64,000 bases of DNA, taken from the NCBI RefSeq assembly GCF_025947365.1, contig NZ_CP110012.1, positions 2,976,001-3,040,000 of the forward strand, in the 5' to 3' direction. Position numbers and translations under genes: made by a program. Shown one piece after another: positions 54,001 to 63,368 of the stretch. A model generated the notes under the pieces. The model worked only from the letters and a program-made list of their open reading frames with translations, was not told the origin of the DNA and did not search any database. How positions within the stretch are numbered: position 1 is the stretch's first letter; each line of letters starts with the position of its first letter. Source of the DNA: Flavobacterium sp. N502540. Lineage in GTDB: Bacteria > Bacteroidota > Bacteroidia > Flavobacteriales > Flavobacteriaceae.

Positions 54001-55796
54001 GTCTTCCTAAATATATGGTGCCAACTTTGTGCATCCCTCTGGATGAAATGCCACTTACTTCTAATGGAAAAGTAAATAAAAAAGCTTTGCCAAAACTGGC
54101 ATCACAAGGAACAGATGCAAGTGGTTATGTTGCTCCGCGCAATACTAATGAAGAGCAGTTGGTAACCATCTGGAAAGAAATTTTAGACAGAGAACGTATA
54201 GGAGTTACCGATAATTTCTTCGAGTTTGGAGGACACAGTTTAAAACTGACAAGACTTATTACCCGATACCATAAAGAGTACAGAATCAAGTTAGAACTTA
54301 GAGATTTATTTGTCAACAAAACAATCGAGGAACATTGTCCACTATTATTTGGTGCTTCAGCTGAAAGCAATGAAATCGAAAAAATTAGCCCTGTTGCGAA
54401 ACAAGCGAATTATCCGCTTTCAAGCGGTCAGTATCGCATGTGGGTGTTGAGTCAGTCGGGAGAAAATAATACTTCCTATAATATGCCTGCGCAGCTTACT
54501 TTGGAAGGATATGATATTCCGCTTTTAAAGAAAGCCATTGATGCTGTTATCGAGCGTCACGAAACATTGCGTACCGTATTTAAAGAAGGAGAAAATACTG
54601 AGGTCAGACAATGGATCATTACTCCTTCAGAAATTGACTTTACCATTCAGGAACAGGATTTCAGAGGAGAGGCAAATATTGAAAATGCTGTAGCAGATTA
54701 TATACTGCAGGATACTTTACAGCCTTTTAATCTTGCAGAAGGACCTTTGTTAAGAATTGCATTACTGCAGGTATCAGATCAGAAATATGTTTTTTATTAT
54801 AACATGCATCACATTATCGGAGACGGAGTTTCCATAAACATCTTAAAGAGAGACGTACTGGCATTTTACAATGCATTCAAAAATAACACGGAGCCTTCGC
54901 TTCCGGTTCTGTCTATCCAGTACAAAGATTTTGCGGTATGGCAAAAGCAGCAATTGGAAAACAATGCTTTTGATCCCCACAAAAAATACTGGCTGCAAAC
55001 GCTTTCCGGAGACAGAGGAGTATTAGATTTTCCTAGTCAGAAAGCAAGACCAAAAGTGATGACCAATAATGGACAAACGTTAAGAACATTTCTTTCTGAT
55101 ACCGTTACCAGAAAATTTGAAACTTACTGTAAAACAAAAGGAGGAACCTTATTTACAGGAGTAGTAGCGGTTTGGAACATATTGTTTTACAGATATACCA
55201 ATCAGAAAGATATTAGCATAGGGTCACCGGTTATGGGCAGAGATCATGTAGATCTTGAAAATCAAATCGGACTTTACTTTAACAATATTGTGATCCGCAA
55301 TCAAATCAATCCGGAGGACAATTTTGACCAGATATTTGATCAGGTAAAAGAAGCCATGTTTGAGAATATGAAACATCAAATGTATCCGTTCGATAACTTG
55401 CTGGACGATTTAACCATAAAAGGAGATACCAGCCGTAATCCTTTGTATGATATTATGATATCCTATCACAATACGGGAGCAGCAGAAAATAATAAAGATT
55501 TACTGCTTACACAGGAAGAGACGGATCAGATTGTGGTTCAGGATCAAAAAGGATCAAAACTGGACATGCTTATTAATGTTAAAGAAATAGGAAATCACCT
55601 GTACTATAACATTAATTACAACACCGATTTGTACAATCAAAGTTTTATCGAAATCCTGATGAACGACTTTAAGTATTTATTGTCACAGCTTTTAGAAAAC
55701 AAAGCAGAAAGGATTGATGATATTGATTTCCAAAAAGAAACCAAGCAAATCCTAAGAAGCCTTAATGCCAATAAATTTAAGCTGGTAAAAAAGTAA
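51006..55796 (+). CDS. NRPS6: docking-C(DCL)-A-T-C (Thr)
   Basis: The ATG at 51006 gives MEKFIKKLKDLGFQLKINGQ, a TubC-like docking domain of about 60 residues; a start at 50973 would add 11 residues before it. C1 opens with GLSPVQEGILFH and has HHVLWDG at 214, both typical of DCL condensation domains that take a D-configured donor, matching the epimerisation domain that ends NRPS5. A YTSGTTG is at 685, code DFWNIGMVHK, the standard threonine code. T serine is at 1078. A second condensation domain follows (HHIIGDG at 1268) and ends the 1596-aa protein with no adenylation domain after it. That C domain must work with the A-T of NRPS7, whose own N-terminal C domain looks inactive. Confidence 0.94.
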   Translation: MEKFIKKLKDLGFQLKINGQDLVLLGKEGKLTPSDIKIITERQDITSFIKENKADLVAYLKKEDFKLDRKNISSMYGLSPVQEGILFHSTYLYSTGAKENTTYHTQFDVTFSSKLDVVRFKKAWQHVINNHTILRTGFIYDKVNIPIQFVNKEVEVPLRLVDLTGSTDQEKDITFKKLKDEDRFEDFSFTNPPLMRITLAKFGESTYKMIWTKHHVLWDGWSGQVIIQEVIRAYTNLMHGVEPEAQEEDRYEDFINYIKAIDAFEEKEFWQTYMQDFNEPSLLPFCKALHERNKGKGKYERITIDFDAELTQKINDFSKAQHVTPNTLTQAVWAILLSKYTGFKDIVYGVTVSGRPAELNYDSKVGLYINTIPLRAKIDQNQTITDFLAMLQKTSVTARNFQHTSLNKIQQWNEIKGDCFDTLLSFTNYPSKSNDSKQKPVLEIESVNVKENNNYLLSIQPMLKDRLVIDFTFNSSIMEAAFVQMITEHFRTALCQMAEEQFTTIGDFNMLGAAEIEVLTKAYNASEVNYPADQNMVEIFEEKAAKTPDAVALTIEGKHMTYKVLNEKANQLSRYLQEQGVGPEVMVGMCINRSFEMIIGILGILKAGGAYVPIDPEYPTERISFILNDSKSNIVLVSTKSSETVKLDIPVQLVNLDHAAAFLSAYETTNLELDLPLDNLAYVIYTSGTTGVPKGVMIEHGNVVRLFFTEKPLFDFDEKDVWCLFHSYSFDFSVWEIFGALLYGGRLVIVPELVAKDTEAFADLLAEQEVTVLNQTPSAFNALQEQVIDKKHPLKVRYVIFGGEALTPGVLKPWAAQYPDCALINMYGITETTVHVTFKEIGIREINLNVSDIGRPIPTMSCYILDENMELVPMGVAGELFVSGAGVSRGYLNRPELSKERFMTNPFNPGERLYKTGDVAKRLSSGDIEYLGRNDKQIKIRGFRIELGEVEAALNICPYANHAAVIVHEDQFYSKELVAYVVLKDHYTLDDFKGYLLESLPKYMVPTLCIPLDEMPLTSNGKVNKKALPKLASQGTDASGYVAPRNTNEEQLVTIWKEILDRERIGVTDNFFEFGGHSLKLTRLITRYHKEYRIKLELRDLFVNKTIEEHCPLLFGASAESNEIEKISPVAKQANYPLSSGQYRMWVLSQSGENNTSYNMPAQLTLEGYDIPLLKKAIDAVIERHETLRTVFKEGENTEVRQWIITPSEIDFTIQEQDFRGEANIENAVADYILQDTLQPFNLAEGPLLRIALLQVSDQKYVFYYNMHHIIGDGVSINILKRDVLAFYNAFKNNTEPSLPVLSIQYKDFAVWQKQQLENNAFDPHKKYWLQTLSGDRGVLDFPSQKARPKVMTNNGQTLRTFLSDTVTRKFETYCKTKGGTLFTGVVAVWNILFYRYTNQKDISIGSPVMGRDHVDLENQIGLYFNNIVIRNQINPEDNFDQIFDQVKEAMFENMKHQMYPFDNLLDDLTIKGDTSRNPLYDIMISYHNTGAAENNKDLLLTQEETDQIVVQDQKGSKLDMLINVKEIGNHLYYNINYNTDLYNQSFIEILMNDFKYLLSQLLENKAERIDDIDFQKETKQILRSLNANKFKLVKK

Positions 55797-55850
55797 CCCC
55801 TTCAGATTATCATATCCGCAAGGATAAAAATTCTTTTTCAAATTAGAGTA

Positions 55851-55906
55851 CAGAGCAGCAAATCAGGTTGGATCATTTTTGGTCGAACCTGATTTGTAAA
55901 GCTCTG
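55851..55906 (+). promoter_or_regulatory. Long two-part hairpin between NRPS6 and the dioxygenase gene
   Basis: An 11-bp perfect inner stem (CAAATCAGGTT 55859-55869 with AACCTGATTTG 55886-55896) is flanked by a 6-bp outer stem, CAGAGC (55851-55856) / GCTCTG (55901-55906). No T-tract follows. It lies 69 bp before the dioxygenase ATG. Confidence 0.55.
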
Positions 55907-55974
55907 AATCTTAATAACTAAATATTTTGATTACAAACACTACAGTCAAAAGCTGTATTCTAAAAAATAAGATT

Positions 55975-56967
55975 ATGATCAATAGTATACAAAAATTAAA
56001 AGGGATTAAAGCACAAAAAGTAACCGATATTGCACAGGTTGACTATTCGGTATGGCCGGGTCATGCAGGATTTCCATTGGTGGTTAAACCATCGGCAGTC
56101 GGAATGCAGTTAAACGACTGGGTGGCTCAAAACAGAGCCGAATTTCAGGAGAAAGTAAATACTTACGGTGCCCTACTTTTTAGAGGATTTCACATTAACA
56201 CCGTTGAAAAATTTGAGAACTTCAGCAAATTATATGCTGATACTCCTCTTGAATATAATTTAAGATCATCACCTCGCTATTCCGTTGGAAAGAACGTGTA
56301 CCATACGACAACTTATCCTAAAGAATATTCGATCGAAATGCACAGCGAAAGCTCGTATGCTCCTGTTCATCCAAGTAATATTGTATTCTGTTGTATCGAT
56401 CCAGCCGACAAACAAGGCGAAACTCCGATAGCCGATAACAAAAAAGTACTAGAGTATTTAAGTGAAAAAACAAGAACTAAGTTTTTGGAAAAAGGAGTGA
56501 AATATGTGAGAAACCTCAACGAAGCTTATGGTTTGTCCTGGAAAGAAGTTTTTCAGACCGAAGACCAAAAAGAAGTAGAGAAAACCTGCAACGAACAAGG
56601 CATTTCATTTGAATGGAAAAGCGATACCAACTTAGTTTTAACATGGACTAAAAAAGCAATTTGGGAACACCCGGCTACAGGAGATTCAGTTTGGTTCAAT
56701 CACGCTTACTTTTTTAACAAATATGCATTGGAAGCCTCCTTTTTTGATCTGGTAAATTCAGAAGACCAGCTTCCAAATAATACCTTCTACGGAGACGGAA
56801 CCGAAATCTCGAAAGAAGAAATCGAAGAAATCAGAGAAGCGTATCAAAAAGCTACCGTTTTATTTCCGTGGGAAAAAGGAGATGTACTGTTCTTAGACAA
56901 CATGTTGATGTCACACGGAAGAAGCCCTTATGAAGGCAGCAGACAAATTATAGCCTCCTTATTTTAA
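55975..56967 (+). CDS. SyrP/TauD-type Fe(II)/2-oxoglutarate dioxygenase (likely beta-hydroxylase)
   Basis: The ATG at 55975 (MINSIQKLKGIKAQ) is chosen over an upstream TTG; the protein has 330 residues. The iron-binding facial triad is visible as H123-x-E125 in EMHSESSYAP and H314 in SHGR. Arg residues near 316 and 323 are suitable for 2-oxoglutarate. The E in HxE rather than HxD, the GALLFRGF block and the SHGRSPYEG end are typical of the SyrP / clavaminate-synthase-like group that hydroxylates amino acids bound to carrier proteins. SyrP itself acts on aspartyl-S-T. With two Asp modules in NRPS5, beta-hydroxy-Asp is the leading guess; Asn in NRPS7 is the alternative. It lies within the NRPS operon, 87 bp before NRPS7. 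Confidence 0.88.
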   Translation: MINSIQKLKGIKAQKVTDIAQVDYSVWPGHAGFPLVVKPSAVGMQLNDWVAQNRAEFQEKVNTYGALLFRGFHINTVEKFENFSKLYADTPLEYNLRSSPRYSVGKNVYHTTTYPKEYSIEMHSESSYAPVHPSNIVFCCIDPADKQGETPIADNKKVLEYLSEKTRTKFLEKGVKYVRNLNEAYGLSWKEVFQTEDQKEVEKTCNEQGISFEWKSDTNLVLTWTKKAIWEHPATGDSVWFNHAYFFNKYALEASFFDLVNSEDQLPNNTFYGDGTEISKEEIEEIREAYQKATVLFPWEKGDVLFLDNMLMSHGRSPYEGSRQIIASLF

Positions 56968-56998
56968 TTTCTAAACATACCTAATCCAAAAACAAAGT

Positions 56999-57023
56999 AC
57001 TGTTCGCGTTCTGCCGGAACAGT
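56999..57023 (+). promoter_or_regulatory. Hairpin between the dioxygenase gene and NRPS7
   Basis: ACTGTTC (56999-57005) and GAACAGT (57017-57023) form a perfect 7-bp stem with an 11-nt loop, 31 bp before the NRPS7 ATG. There is no T-tract. Confidence 0.45.
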
Positions 57024-57054
57024 TTGAATACCTAATTAATCAGATACTAAAATC

Positions 57055-60000
57055 ATGGAAAAAGAAACAATAAATAACGTTGAAGGATATCAGCTTTCAA
57101 TAAATCAAATGAACTTATGGAGTGTAGCTGAAAAAAACATACAAGACTATTTTAATCAGGTAGTTATTGATCTGAAAAGTGAGGTGACTCTAGAAAAGTT
57201 AAAACGCGGATTAGCACTCGTAATAAGTAAAAATGAAACCTTATTGTTTAAAATGAACGAGGCGCCAAATGTTGGTTTCCCGGTTCAGGCAGTATCTGAA
57301 ATAAAACAAACAGAAATAGTAGAAAGAACGGTTCAGTCATTGGATCAGGTTACTATTACGACGACTGTTCAGGAAAGTTTAGGATACGGGTACGACCCTT
57401 TAAAAGATAGTGCGATACGTTTTTGTCTGCTGAAAGATTCACAAGGAAATCAGGTATTGGCAGTGCGTTTGTTTTCACTTTGGGCAGACAGTTACAGTAC
57501 CGCCTTTTTATGCAGCGAACTATCCAAAGCCATCATCGACGAAACCTCGTATGAAAAAGAAGAGAGAGAAGTTGTAGAATATCAGGATTTTTCGGCCTGG
57601 CAGCAACAGTTGTTTAGTGATCCGGAAGAAGAAGGAGTTAATTTTTGGAAAAACTATCCGACAGATTTAACCAAAGACATTGTACCGTTTAAGAATCGCA
57701 ATAATCAGACGTTCAGTCCTCAAAGAAAATCCATCTGCATTATTGACGGAGATGCTTATACCGAACTAAAAGCTAAAATGGCTCAGGAGGATAGTTCTGC
57801 CGAACATTTGTTATTATCTCAGTTCGCGGCTTATCTGTCAAAATTTGACGAGGACTCCTTTACAATCGGATATCTTCCGTTTAAAAGATATTATAACGAA
57901 CTTGAAAATACATTTGGTTTAGTAGCAAAAACACTTCCGGTTGGCCTGAACGAATTTGCATCACTATCAGAAAAAGAAGCCATTGCATTTATCAAAAAAT
58001 CAGTTGCAGAAATCGGAATGTGGTCTGATTATTTTTATGTAAACAGAATTCATGATAAGGAAGCCACTGCAGCCACAATCTTCAACTATGTGTTTGAGTA
58101 TGCAGAGCTGAATGACAACTATTCTTCAGATATTTTAAAAATAAGAGACCTGTTTAGTGTAACGGATGTTTTTGAAGTAAAGGTTAGCGCTGTAGATTAT
58201 GGCGACAGCTTAACCATAGATTTGTATTACGATACCGCTTTTTACTCCGATGCCGCAGCAGCTTTAATGGCTTCTCAGCTTAAGGGAGTTTTTACCAATC
58301 AGAATGATGTTTTAGCAGGTCAGGCCATTATAGAGGCATCGAATGATACTGCTAAAGAATATGCATCATTTGATTCTATTTTGGCAATCTTTAACGAGCA
58401 GGCAGTAGTACAAGGAAATAACACGGCTCTGTCTTATGATGATGTTACTATTTCTTATAAAGAGTTAGACGAAAAATCAAATCAATTCGCTCAATATTTA
58501 ATTCAGAATTGTGGCATTCAAAAAGCAGACCCTGTTGCGGTTTTACTGGATCGTTCGCCTTATTTTATGATTAGTGTTTTAGGAATTCTTAAAGCCGGAG
58601 CCTACTATATTCCAATGGACACCGCTTATCCTAAAGACCGAATTCAATTTGTTTTGGAAGATGCAGCCTGTAAGCTTCTCATCAGTACACCGGCTGTAAT
58701 TGGGACAGAAATTTATGCTGATTTAACCGTTCTTGATCCGTCTAAAGAAGAAATATTTCAAACACAGGTCAATACGTCACTATTTAATAAAGCCAATCCG
58801 GAAGATATTGCCTATTGCATCTACACTTCAGGGTCTACCGGAAATCCAAAAGGTTGTCTAATCACTCATGCCAATCTTTTAAACTATATACAATGGTCGA
58901 ATGACTATTATTTTACGGATGCGGAAACAGGAAACTGGGGATTGATTACTTCTATTTCGTTTGATCTTACCATAACTTCCCTTTTTACAAGTTTAACCAG
59001 AGGGAAACAATTGTGGATCGGATCGGATGAAAAGTCAATTAACGAATTGCTTATAGAAAGTTTTACCAACCCAAATATTGATACCTTAAAATTAACGCCT
59101 TCGCACCTTTCGTTACTGAAAGAGCTGCGTATAGATAAAACCAAGGTTAAAATCATTATTTGCGGCGGTGAACAATTAACTCAGAATCAATTGCAGAATG
59201 TGTGGGACATCGACAAAAACATCCGCATATTTAATGAATACGGACCAACTGAAACGACTGTAGGCTGTATCGTAAAAGAAATGACAAGCGATCAGGCTGA
59301 GGTACGCATTGGGAAACCTATTGCCAATACCACCATAGCGATTGTAGATCAGCAGGGTAATCCTTGCGATATTGGAATGTACGGTGAAATTATAATTTCG
59401 GGTGCAGGAGTTGCAAAAGGATATCTAAACCGTCCGGAACTTAATGCAGAACGTTTTATCGCAACAGAAAAGGGTTCATTATCTTATAAAACAGGAGACA
59501 TTGCCAGATGGATGGATAATGGAGAGATCATTTACAAACAACGAAGAGACGATCAGGTCAAAGTAAGAGGTTATCGAATAGAATTAAGTGAAATCGAACA
59601 ACAGTTGCTGCAGCATCCCGGGATCCAGCAGGCAGTTGTATTAGTAGACAGTAAAAAGGAGAACGAAAAAGAGATTATTGCTTTTATTGTTTGTTCTCAA
59701 AAAGAAGAATCAAAAGAGATCAAAAGATATCTGGAGCGCAAATTACCAGTGTATATGGTACCCTCTGTGATTATAGAAACAGACGCCATTCCGTTAACTG
59801 TAAATGGAAAAGTAGACAAAAAATATTTACTGACATTAAATAAAGGCCGATCATCAAGTGTAGCGTATGTGGCTCCGGTAAATGAACTTGAAACACAAAT
59901 TACAGCCATTTGGCAGGAAGTACTTCAATTAGATACGGTAGGAACTGAAGATGACTTTTTTGAACTGGGAGGCCACAGTCTTAAAGCGACACAACTGATC

Positions 60001-63000
60001 AACCAATATCATAAAGTTTTTGAAGTAAAACTGGGATTAAAAGAAGTATTCTCAAGTACGACCATCAAGGCACATGCTAATTTGATTGGAAACTCGGAAG
60101 TAAAAAAGCATCTCTCCATACAAAAAGTTCAGGATGCCGAAGATTATCCGGTTTCAGCAGGACAACGCAGATTATGGGTGTTGAGTCAGTTTACAGGAAG
60201 TGCCGGAGTATACAACATGCCTTTTCACCTAGCTTTAAAAGGAGCGTATGACGTAAAATGTTTTTCAAAAGCAATAGAAGCTACTATAAGCAGACACGAA
60301 GCTTTGCGAACCGTATTTAAAATCAATAATGAGGGAGAGGTAAGACAGCTAGTCAAAACGACAAAGGAACTGGGGTTCAGTGTAAATTATATGGATTACA
60401 CGACCGATCTGCATCAGGACACAAACGTAGCCCAGTATATAAAAGAAGATACTTATGCAGCATTTGACCTGACCAACGGACCGTTGGTAAGAGCCAGTAT
60501 ATTACAGCTTTCAGATGATGATTATATATTTTACTATAACATACATCATATTGTTTGCGACGGCTGGTCAATGAATGTTCTGGCAAAAGATGTCCTGGCA
60601 CTATACAAACAGCTTCTGGAAGAGAAAGAACCGGAATTACCGGCACTAAAAATCCAGTACAGAGATTATGCCGTCTGGCAGCAGGAACAATTGCAGCAGG
60701 AGCAAAACAATGCTCATAAAGAATATTGGTTAAAAACACTGACTGGAGAACTTCCTACTTTAGATCTGCCATATCAAAAAGCAAGACCAACCGTTAAGAC
60801 TTATGCGGGGAATAGCCTAAGAACTTATATTACACCGGAAGTTACAAACGGACTTAAAAAGTACGGACAAAACCAGGGAGGGAGTTTATTTATAGGATTG
60901 CTGGCCGCCTGGAATGTCCTGTTTCACAAATATACCGCTGAAAAGGATATCATTATCGGAACGCCTGTTGCAGGTAGAGAACATGCCGATTTAAGTGATC
61001 AGATAGGTTTTTATATCAATACACTTCCGTTGCGAAATGCAGTAGATCCGGAGCAGAGTTTTGATTCTTTTTATCAAACAGTAAAAGAAAATACCCTCTC
61101 GTCTTATGAACATCAGATGTATCCTTTCGATAATTTGGCAGACGACCTAGATCTCCGAAACGATACCAGCAGAAGTGCCGTGTTTGACGTGATGCTTATG
61201 TTACAAAACATGAGAGAGGTTGCTGAAAACAAAAACCTGGATCAGACAGCTTTTTATACGATAGAAGATAAGGGATATAAAGTATCTAAGTTTGATATGG
61301 ACATTGCGTTTCAGGAACAGGGAGATTATCTCGCTTTTAACATCACTTACAATACCGACCTGTATTCGCAGGAAGCGGTATCACGTATCATAAACCATTA
61401 CAAACAATTGCTGGAAGTACTGGTACAAGATCCAAAGCAGCAGATAAAAAACATAGATTACCTATCGAAAGAAGAACAACAAGAGCTTATCGTTGATTTT
61501 AATACCAATGCAGTATCCTATCCGACTGATAAAACCTTAATCGATTTGTTTACACTTCAGGCTGCCAAAACTCCGGGAAATACAGCATTATCATTTAAAA
61601 ATCAAAAGTATACTTATCAGGAACTGGACCATCTTTCGAACCGTTTGGCGAATTGTTTAAGACAGGATCACCATATTGTAAAAGGAGATTTTATAGGAGT
61701 ACAGTTAGAAAGAGATGCATCTGTAATTATTTCGATTTTAGGAATTATGAAAGCAGGAGCTGTTTATATTCCGATAGACACAGCACATCCGGAATCCCGA
61801 AAAGCATACATCTATGACGATACTAACATAAAGTTACTCCTTGCAGATAAGTCTCATATAACGATCAGCGATGATTTTAAAGGGACCTTGCTTGATATGG
61901 TTACCGATTTTGAACCGAATAATTATAGTGAAGATTTAGAAGATGTAAAACTTACAACGGATGATTTAGCCTATATCATTTATACTTCGGGTTCTACCGG
62001 AAATCCTAAAGGAGTAATGATTGAGCATAAAGGGATTGTAAACACTATTCTCGCTCAAATCGAACTTTTCGATATTACAAATAATGATAACGGATTGCAG
62101 TTTGCTTCATTCTCATTTGATGCTTCAATATCCGAAATATTCACAGCACTTTTATCAGGAGCGTGTTTATGTGTAATCGACAGAGAACACCGTGAGGATC
62201 CAAAAATGCTGGAAAAATATATTATCGAGAACAAAATCGCTGTAGCTACCATACCGCCTTCTTATTTGAGTCTGATGGATGTAAATTCTTTAAGAAGATT
62301 AAAAACTTTAATCACAGCAGGTGAAGCTCCTGTTTATAGTAAGGTAAAAGAATATTTGGAGTTAGGGAATTATTATAACGCTTATGGTCCCACAGAAACC
62401 AGTATTTGTTCTGCGATGTACGGCTTGCTTAAAGGAGATGATTTGCTATTAGGAAATATACCAATAGGAAAACCTATAGCCAATACCCAAACCTTTATTC
62501 TGGACAAGGATCACAAAATAGTACCTGTTGGAGTTATTGGAGAAATATGCATAGGAGGAGCCGGATTGGCCAAAGGTTATTTAAACAGACCGGAACTTAC
62601 AGCAGAGAAATTTATTGAACATCCGTATGCAGAGAACGAACGTCTGTACAAAACAGGAGATTTAGGAAAATGGCTGCCGGACGGTAATATCGAATTTCTG
62701 GGAAGAAAAGATGACCAGGTTAAAATTTCGGGATATCGAATTGAACTCGGAGAAGTAGAGCAGGCTTTACTGGCTCACAATCAAATTGACGAAGCTGTTG
62801 TAATGGTAGAGATCAATCAATTTAATATCAAAAGTTTAATTGCCTATATAGTAGTATCCGATGATACATTGTCGTTAGAACAGCTAAGATCATTCCTTAA
62901 AAACTTAATTCCGCATTATAGCATTCCTTCAGAGTTTATAGCCTTAGAACAATTGCCGATTACTATAAACGGAAAGATCGATAAAAAAGAATTGGGGAAT

Positions 63001-63348
63001 ACACCGGGAACTAAAATAGCCAGCGAAAAACAATACGTAGCACCCGAAACCGAAAAGGAGAGACTGATCATACAAATCATAGCCGAAGTATTAGGAAAAG
63101 ACGCCAGCATGGTAAGCGTACAGGATAACTTCTTTGATCTGGGAGCAAATTCTATAAAAATGGTCAAAATGCTCAATGAAATTAACCGACAGTTAGGGAC
63201 TGATATTAAAGTGGTATCACTGTTTGAAAATCCGAATATAGAAGAGTTTGTTCAGTATTTAGATACAATCGATTCTCAGGAAAAAAACAATCTGGAAGAG
63301 CCGGAAGATATATCAGAGGCTTTTGATGAATTTATAAGCTTAATGTAA
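57055..63348 (+). CDS. NRPS7: C(degenerate)-A-T-C-A-T (Asn - Tyr)
   Basis: This 2097-aa protein begins with a condensation-like domain (about 10-430) in which HHxxxDG is replaced by FSLWADS (140-146); both histidines are lost, so it should not catalyse peptide bond formation. A1 YTSGSTG is at 590 with code DLTKIGEVGK (asparagine type). T1 serine is at 975. C2 has an intact HHIVCDG at 1164. A2 YTSGSTG is at 1643 with code DASTIAAICK (tyrosine type). T2 is of the LGANSIK form (serine 2033), common before polyketide modules. The acidic tail EEPEDISEAFDEFISLM may dock to the polyketide synthase encoded 20 bp on. Asn would be joined by the C-terminal condensation domain of NRPS6. Confidence 0.94.
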   Translation: MEKETINNVEGYQLSINQMNLWSVAEKNIQDYFNQVVIDLKSEVTLEKLKRGLALVISKNETLLFKMNEAPNVGFPVQAVSEIKQTEIVERTVQSLDQVTITTTVQESLGYGYDPLKDSAIRFCLLKDSQGNQVLAVRLFSLWADSYSTAFLCSELSKAIIDETSYEKEEREVVEYQDFSAWQQQLFSDPEEEGVNFWKNYPTDLTKDIVPFKNRNNQTFSPQRKSICIIDGDAYTELKAKMAQEDSSAEHLLLSQFAAYLSKFDEDSFTIGYLPFKRYYNELENTFGLVAKTLPVGLNEFASLSEKEAIAFIKKSVAEIGMWSDYFYVNRIHDKEATAATIFNYVFEYAELNDNYSSDILKIRDLFSVTDVFEVKVSAVDYGDSLTIDLYYDTAFYSDAAAALMASQLKGVFTNQNDVLAGQAIIEASNDTAKEYASFDSILAIFNEQAVVQGNNTALSYDDVTISYKELDEKSNQFAQYLIQNCGIQKADPVAVLLDRSPYFMISVLGILKAGAYYIPMDTAYPKDRIQFVLEDAACKLLISTPAVIGTEIYADLTVLDPSKEEIFQTQVNTSLFNKANPEDIAYCIYTSGSTGNPKGCLITHANLLNYIQWSNDYYFTDAETGNWGLITSISFDLTITSLFTSLTRGKQLWIGSDEKSINELLIESFTNPNIDTLKLTPSHLSLLKELRIDKTKVKIIICGGEQLTQNQLQNVWDIDKNIRIFNEYGPTETTVGCIVKEMTSDQAEVRIGKPIANTTIAIVDQQGNPCDIGMYGEIIISGAGVAKGYLNRPELNAERFIATEKGSLSYKTGDIARWMDNGEIIYKQRRDDQVKVRGYRIELSEIEQQLLQHPGIQQAVVLVDSKKENEKEIIAFIVCSQKEESKEIKRYLERKLPVYMVPSVIIETDAIPLTVNGKVDKKYLLTLNKGRSSSVAYVAPVNELETQITAIWQEVLQLDTVGTEDDFFELGGHSLKATQLINQYHKVFEVKLGLKEVFSSTTIKAHANLIGNSEVKKHLSIQKVQDAEDYPVSAGQRRLWVLSQFTGSAGVYNMPFHLALKGAYDVKCFSKAIEATISRHEALRTVFKINNEGEVRQLVKTTKELGFSVNYMDYTTDLHQDTNVAQYIKEDTYAAFDLTNGPLVRASILQLSDDDYIFYYNIHHIVCDGWSMNVLAKDVLALYKQLLEEKEPELPALKIQYRDYAVWQQEQLQQEQNNAHKEYWLKTLTGELPTLDLPYQKARPTVKTYAGNSLRTYITPEVTNGLKKYGQNQGGSLFIGLLAAWNVLFHKYTAEKDIIIGTPVAGREHADLSDQIGFYINTLPLRNAVDPEQSFDSFYQTVKENTLSSYEHQMYPFDNLADDLDLRNDTSRSAVFDVMLMLQNMREVAENKNLDQTAFYTIEDKGYKVSKFDMDIAFQEQGDYLAFNITYNTDLYSQEAVSRIINHYKQLLEVLVQDPKQQIKNIDYLSKEEQQELIVDFNTNAVSYPTDKTLIDLFTLQAAKTPGNTALSFKNQKYTYQELDHLSNRLANCLRQDHHIVKGDFIGVQLERDASVIISILGIMKAGAVYIPIDTAHPESRKAYIYDDTNIKLLLADKSHITISDDFKGTLLDMVTDFEPNNYSEDLEDVKLTTDDLAYIIYTSGSTGNPKGVMIEHKGIVNTILAQIELFDITNNDNGLQFASFSFDASISEIFTALLSGACLCVIDREHREDPKMLEKYIIENKIAVATIPPSYLSLMDVNSLRRLKTLITAGEAPVYSKVKEYLELGNYYNAYGPTETSICSAMYGLLKGDDLLLGNIPIGKPIANTQTFILDKDHKIVPVGVIGEICIGGAGLAKGYLNRPELTAEKFIEHPYAENERLYKTGDLGKWLPDGNIEFLGRKDDQVKISGYRIELGEVEQALLAHNQIDEAVVMVEINQFNIKSLIAYIVVSDDTLSLEQLRSFLKNLIPHYSIPSEFIALEQLPITINGKIDKKELGNTPGTKIASEKQYVAPETEKERLIIQIIAEVLGKDASMVSVQDNFFDLGANSIKMVKMLNEINRQLGTDIKVVSLFENPNIEEFVQYLDTIDSQEKNNLEEPEDISEAFDEFISLM

Positions 63349-63368
63349 TACAGTACAATTTAATTACT

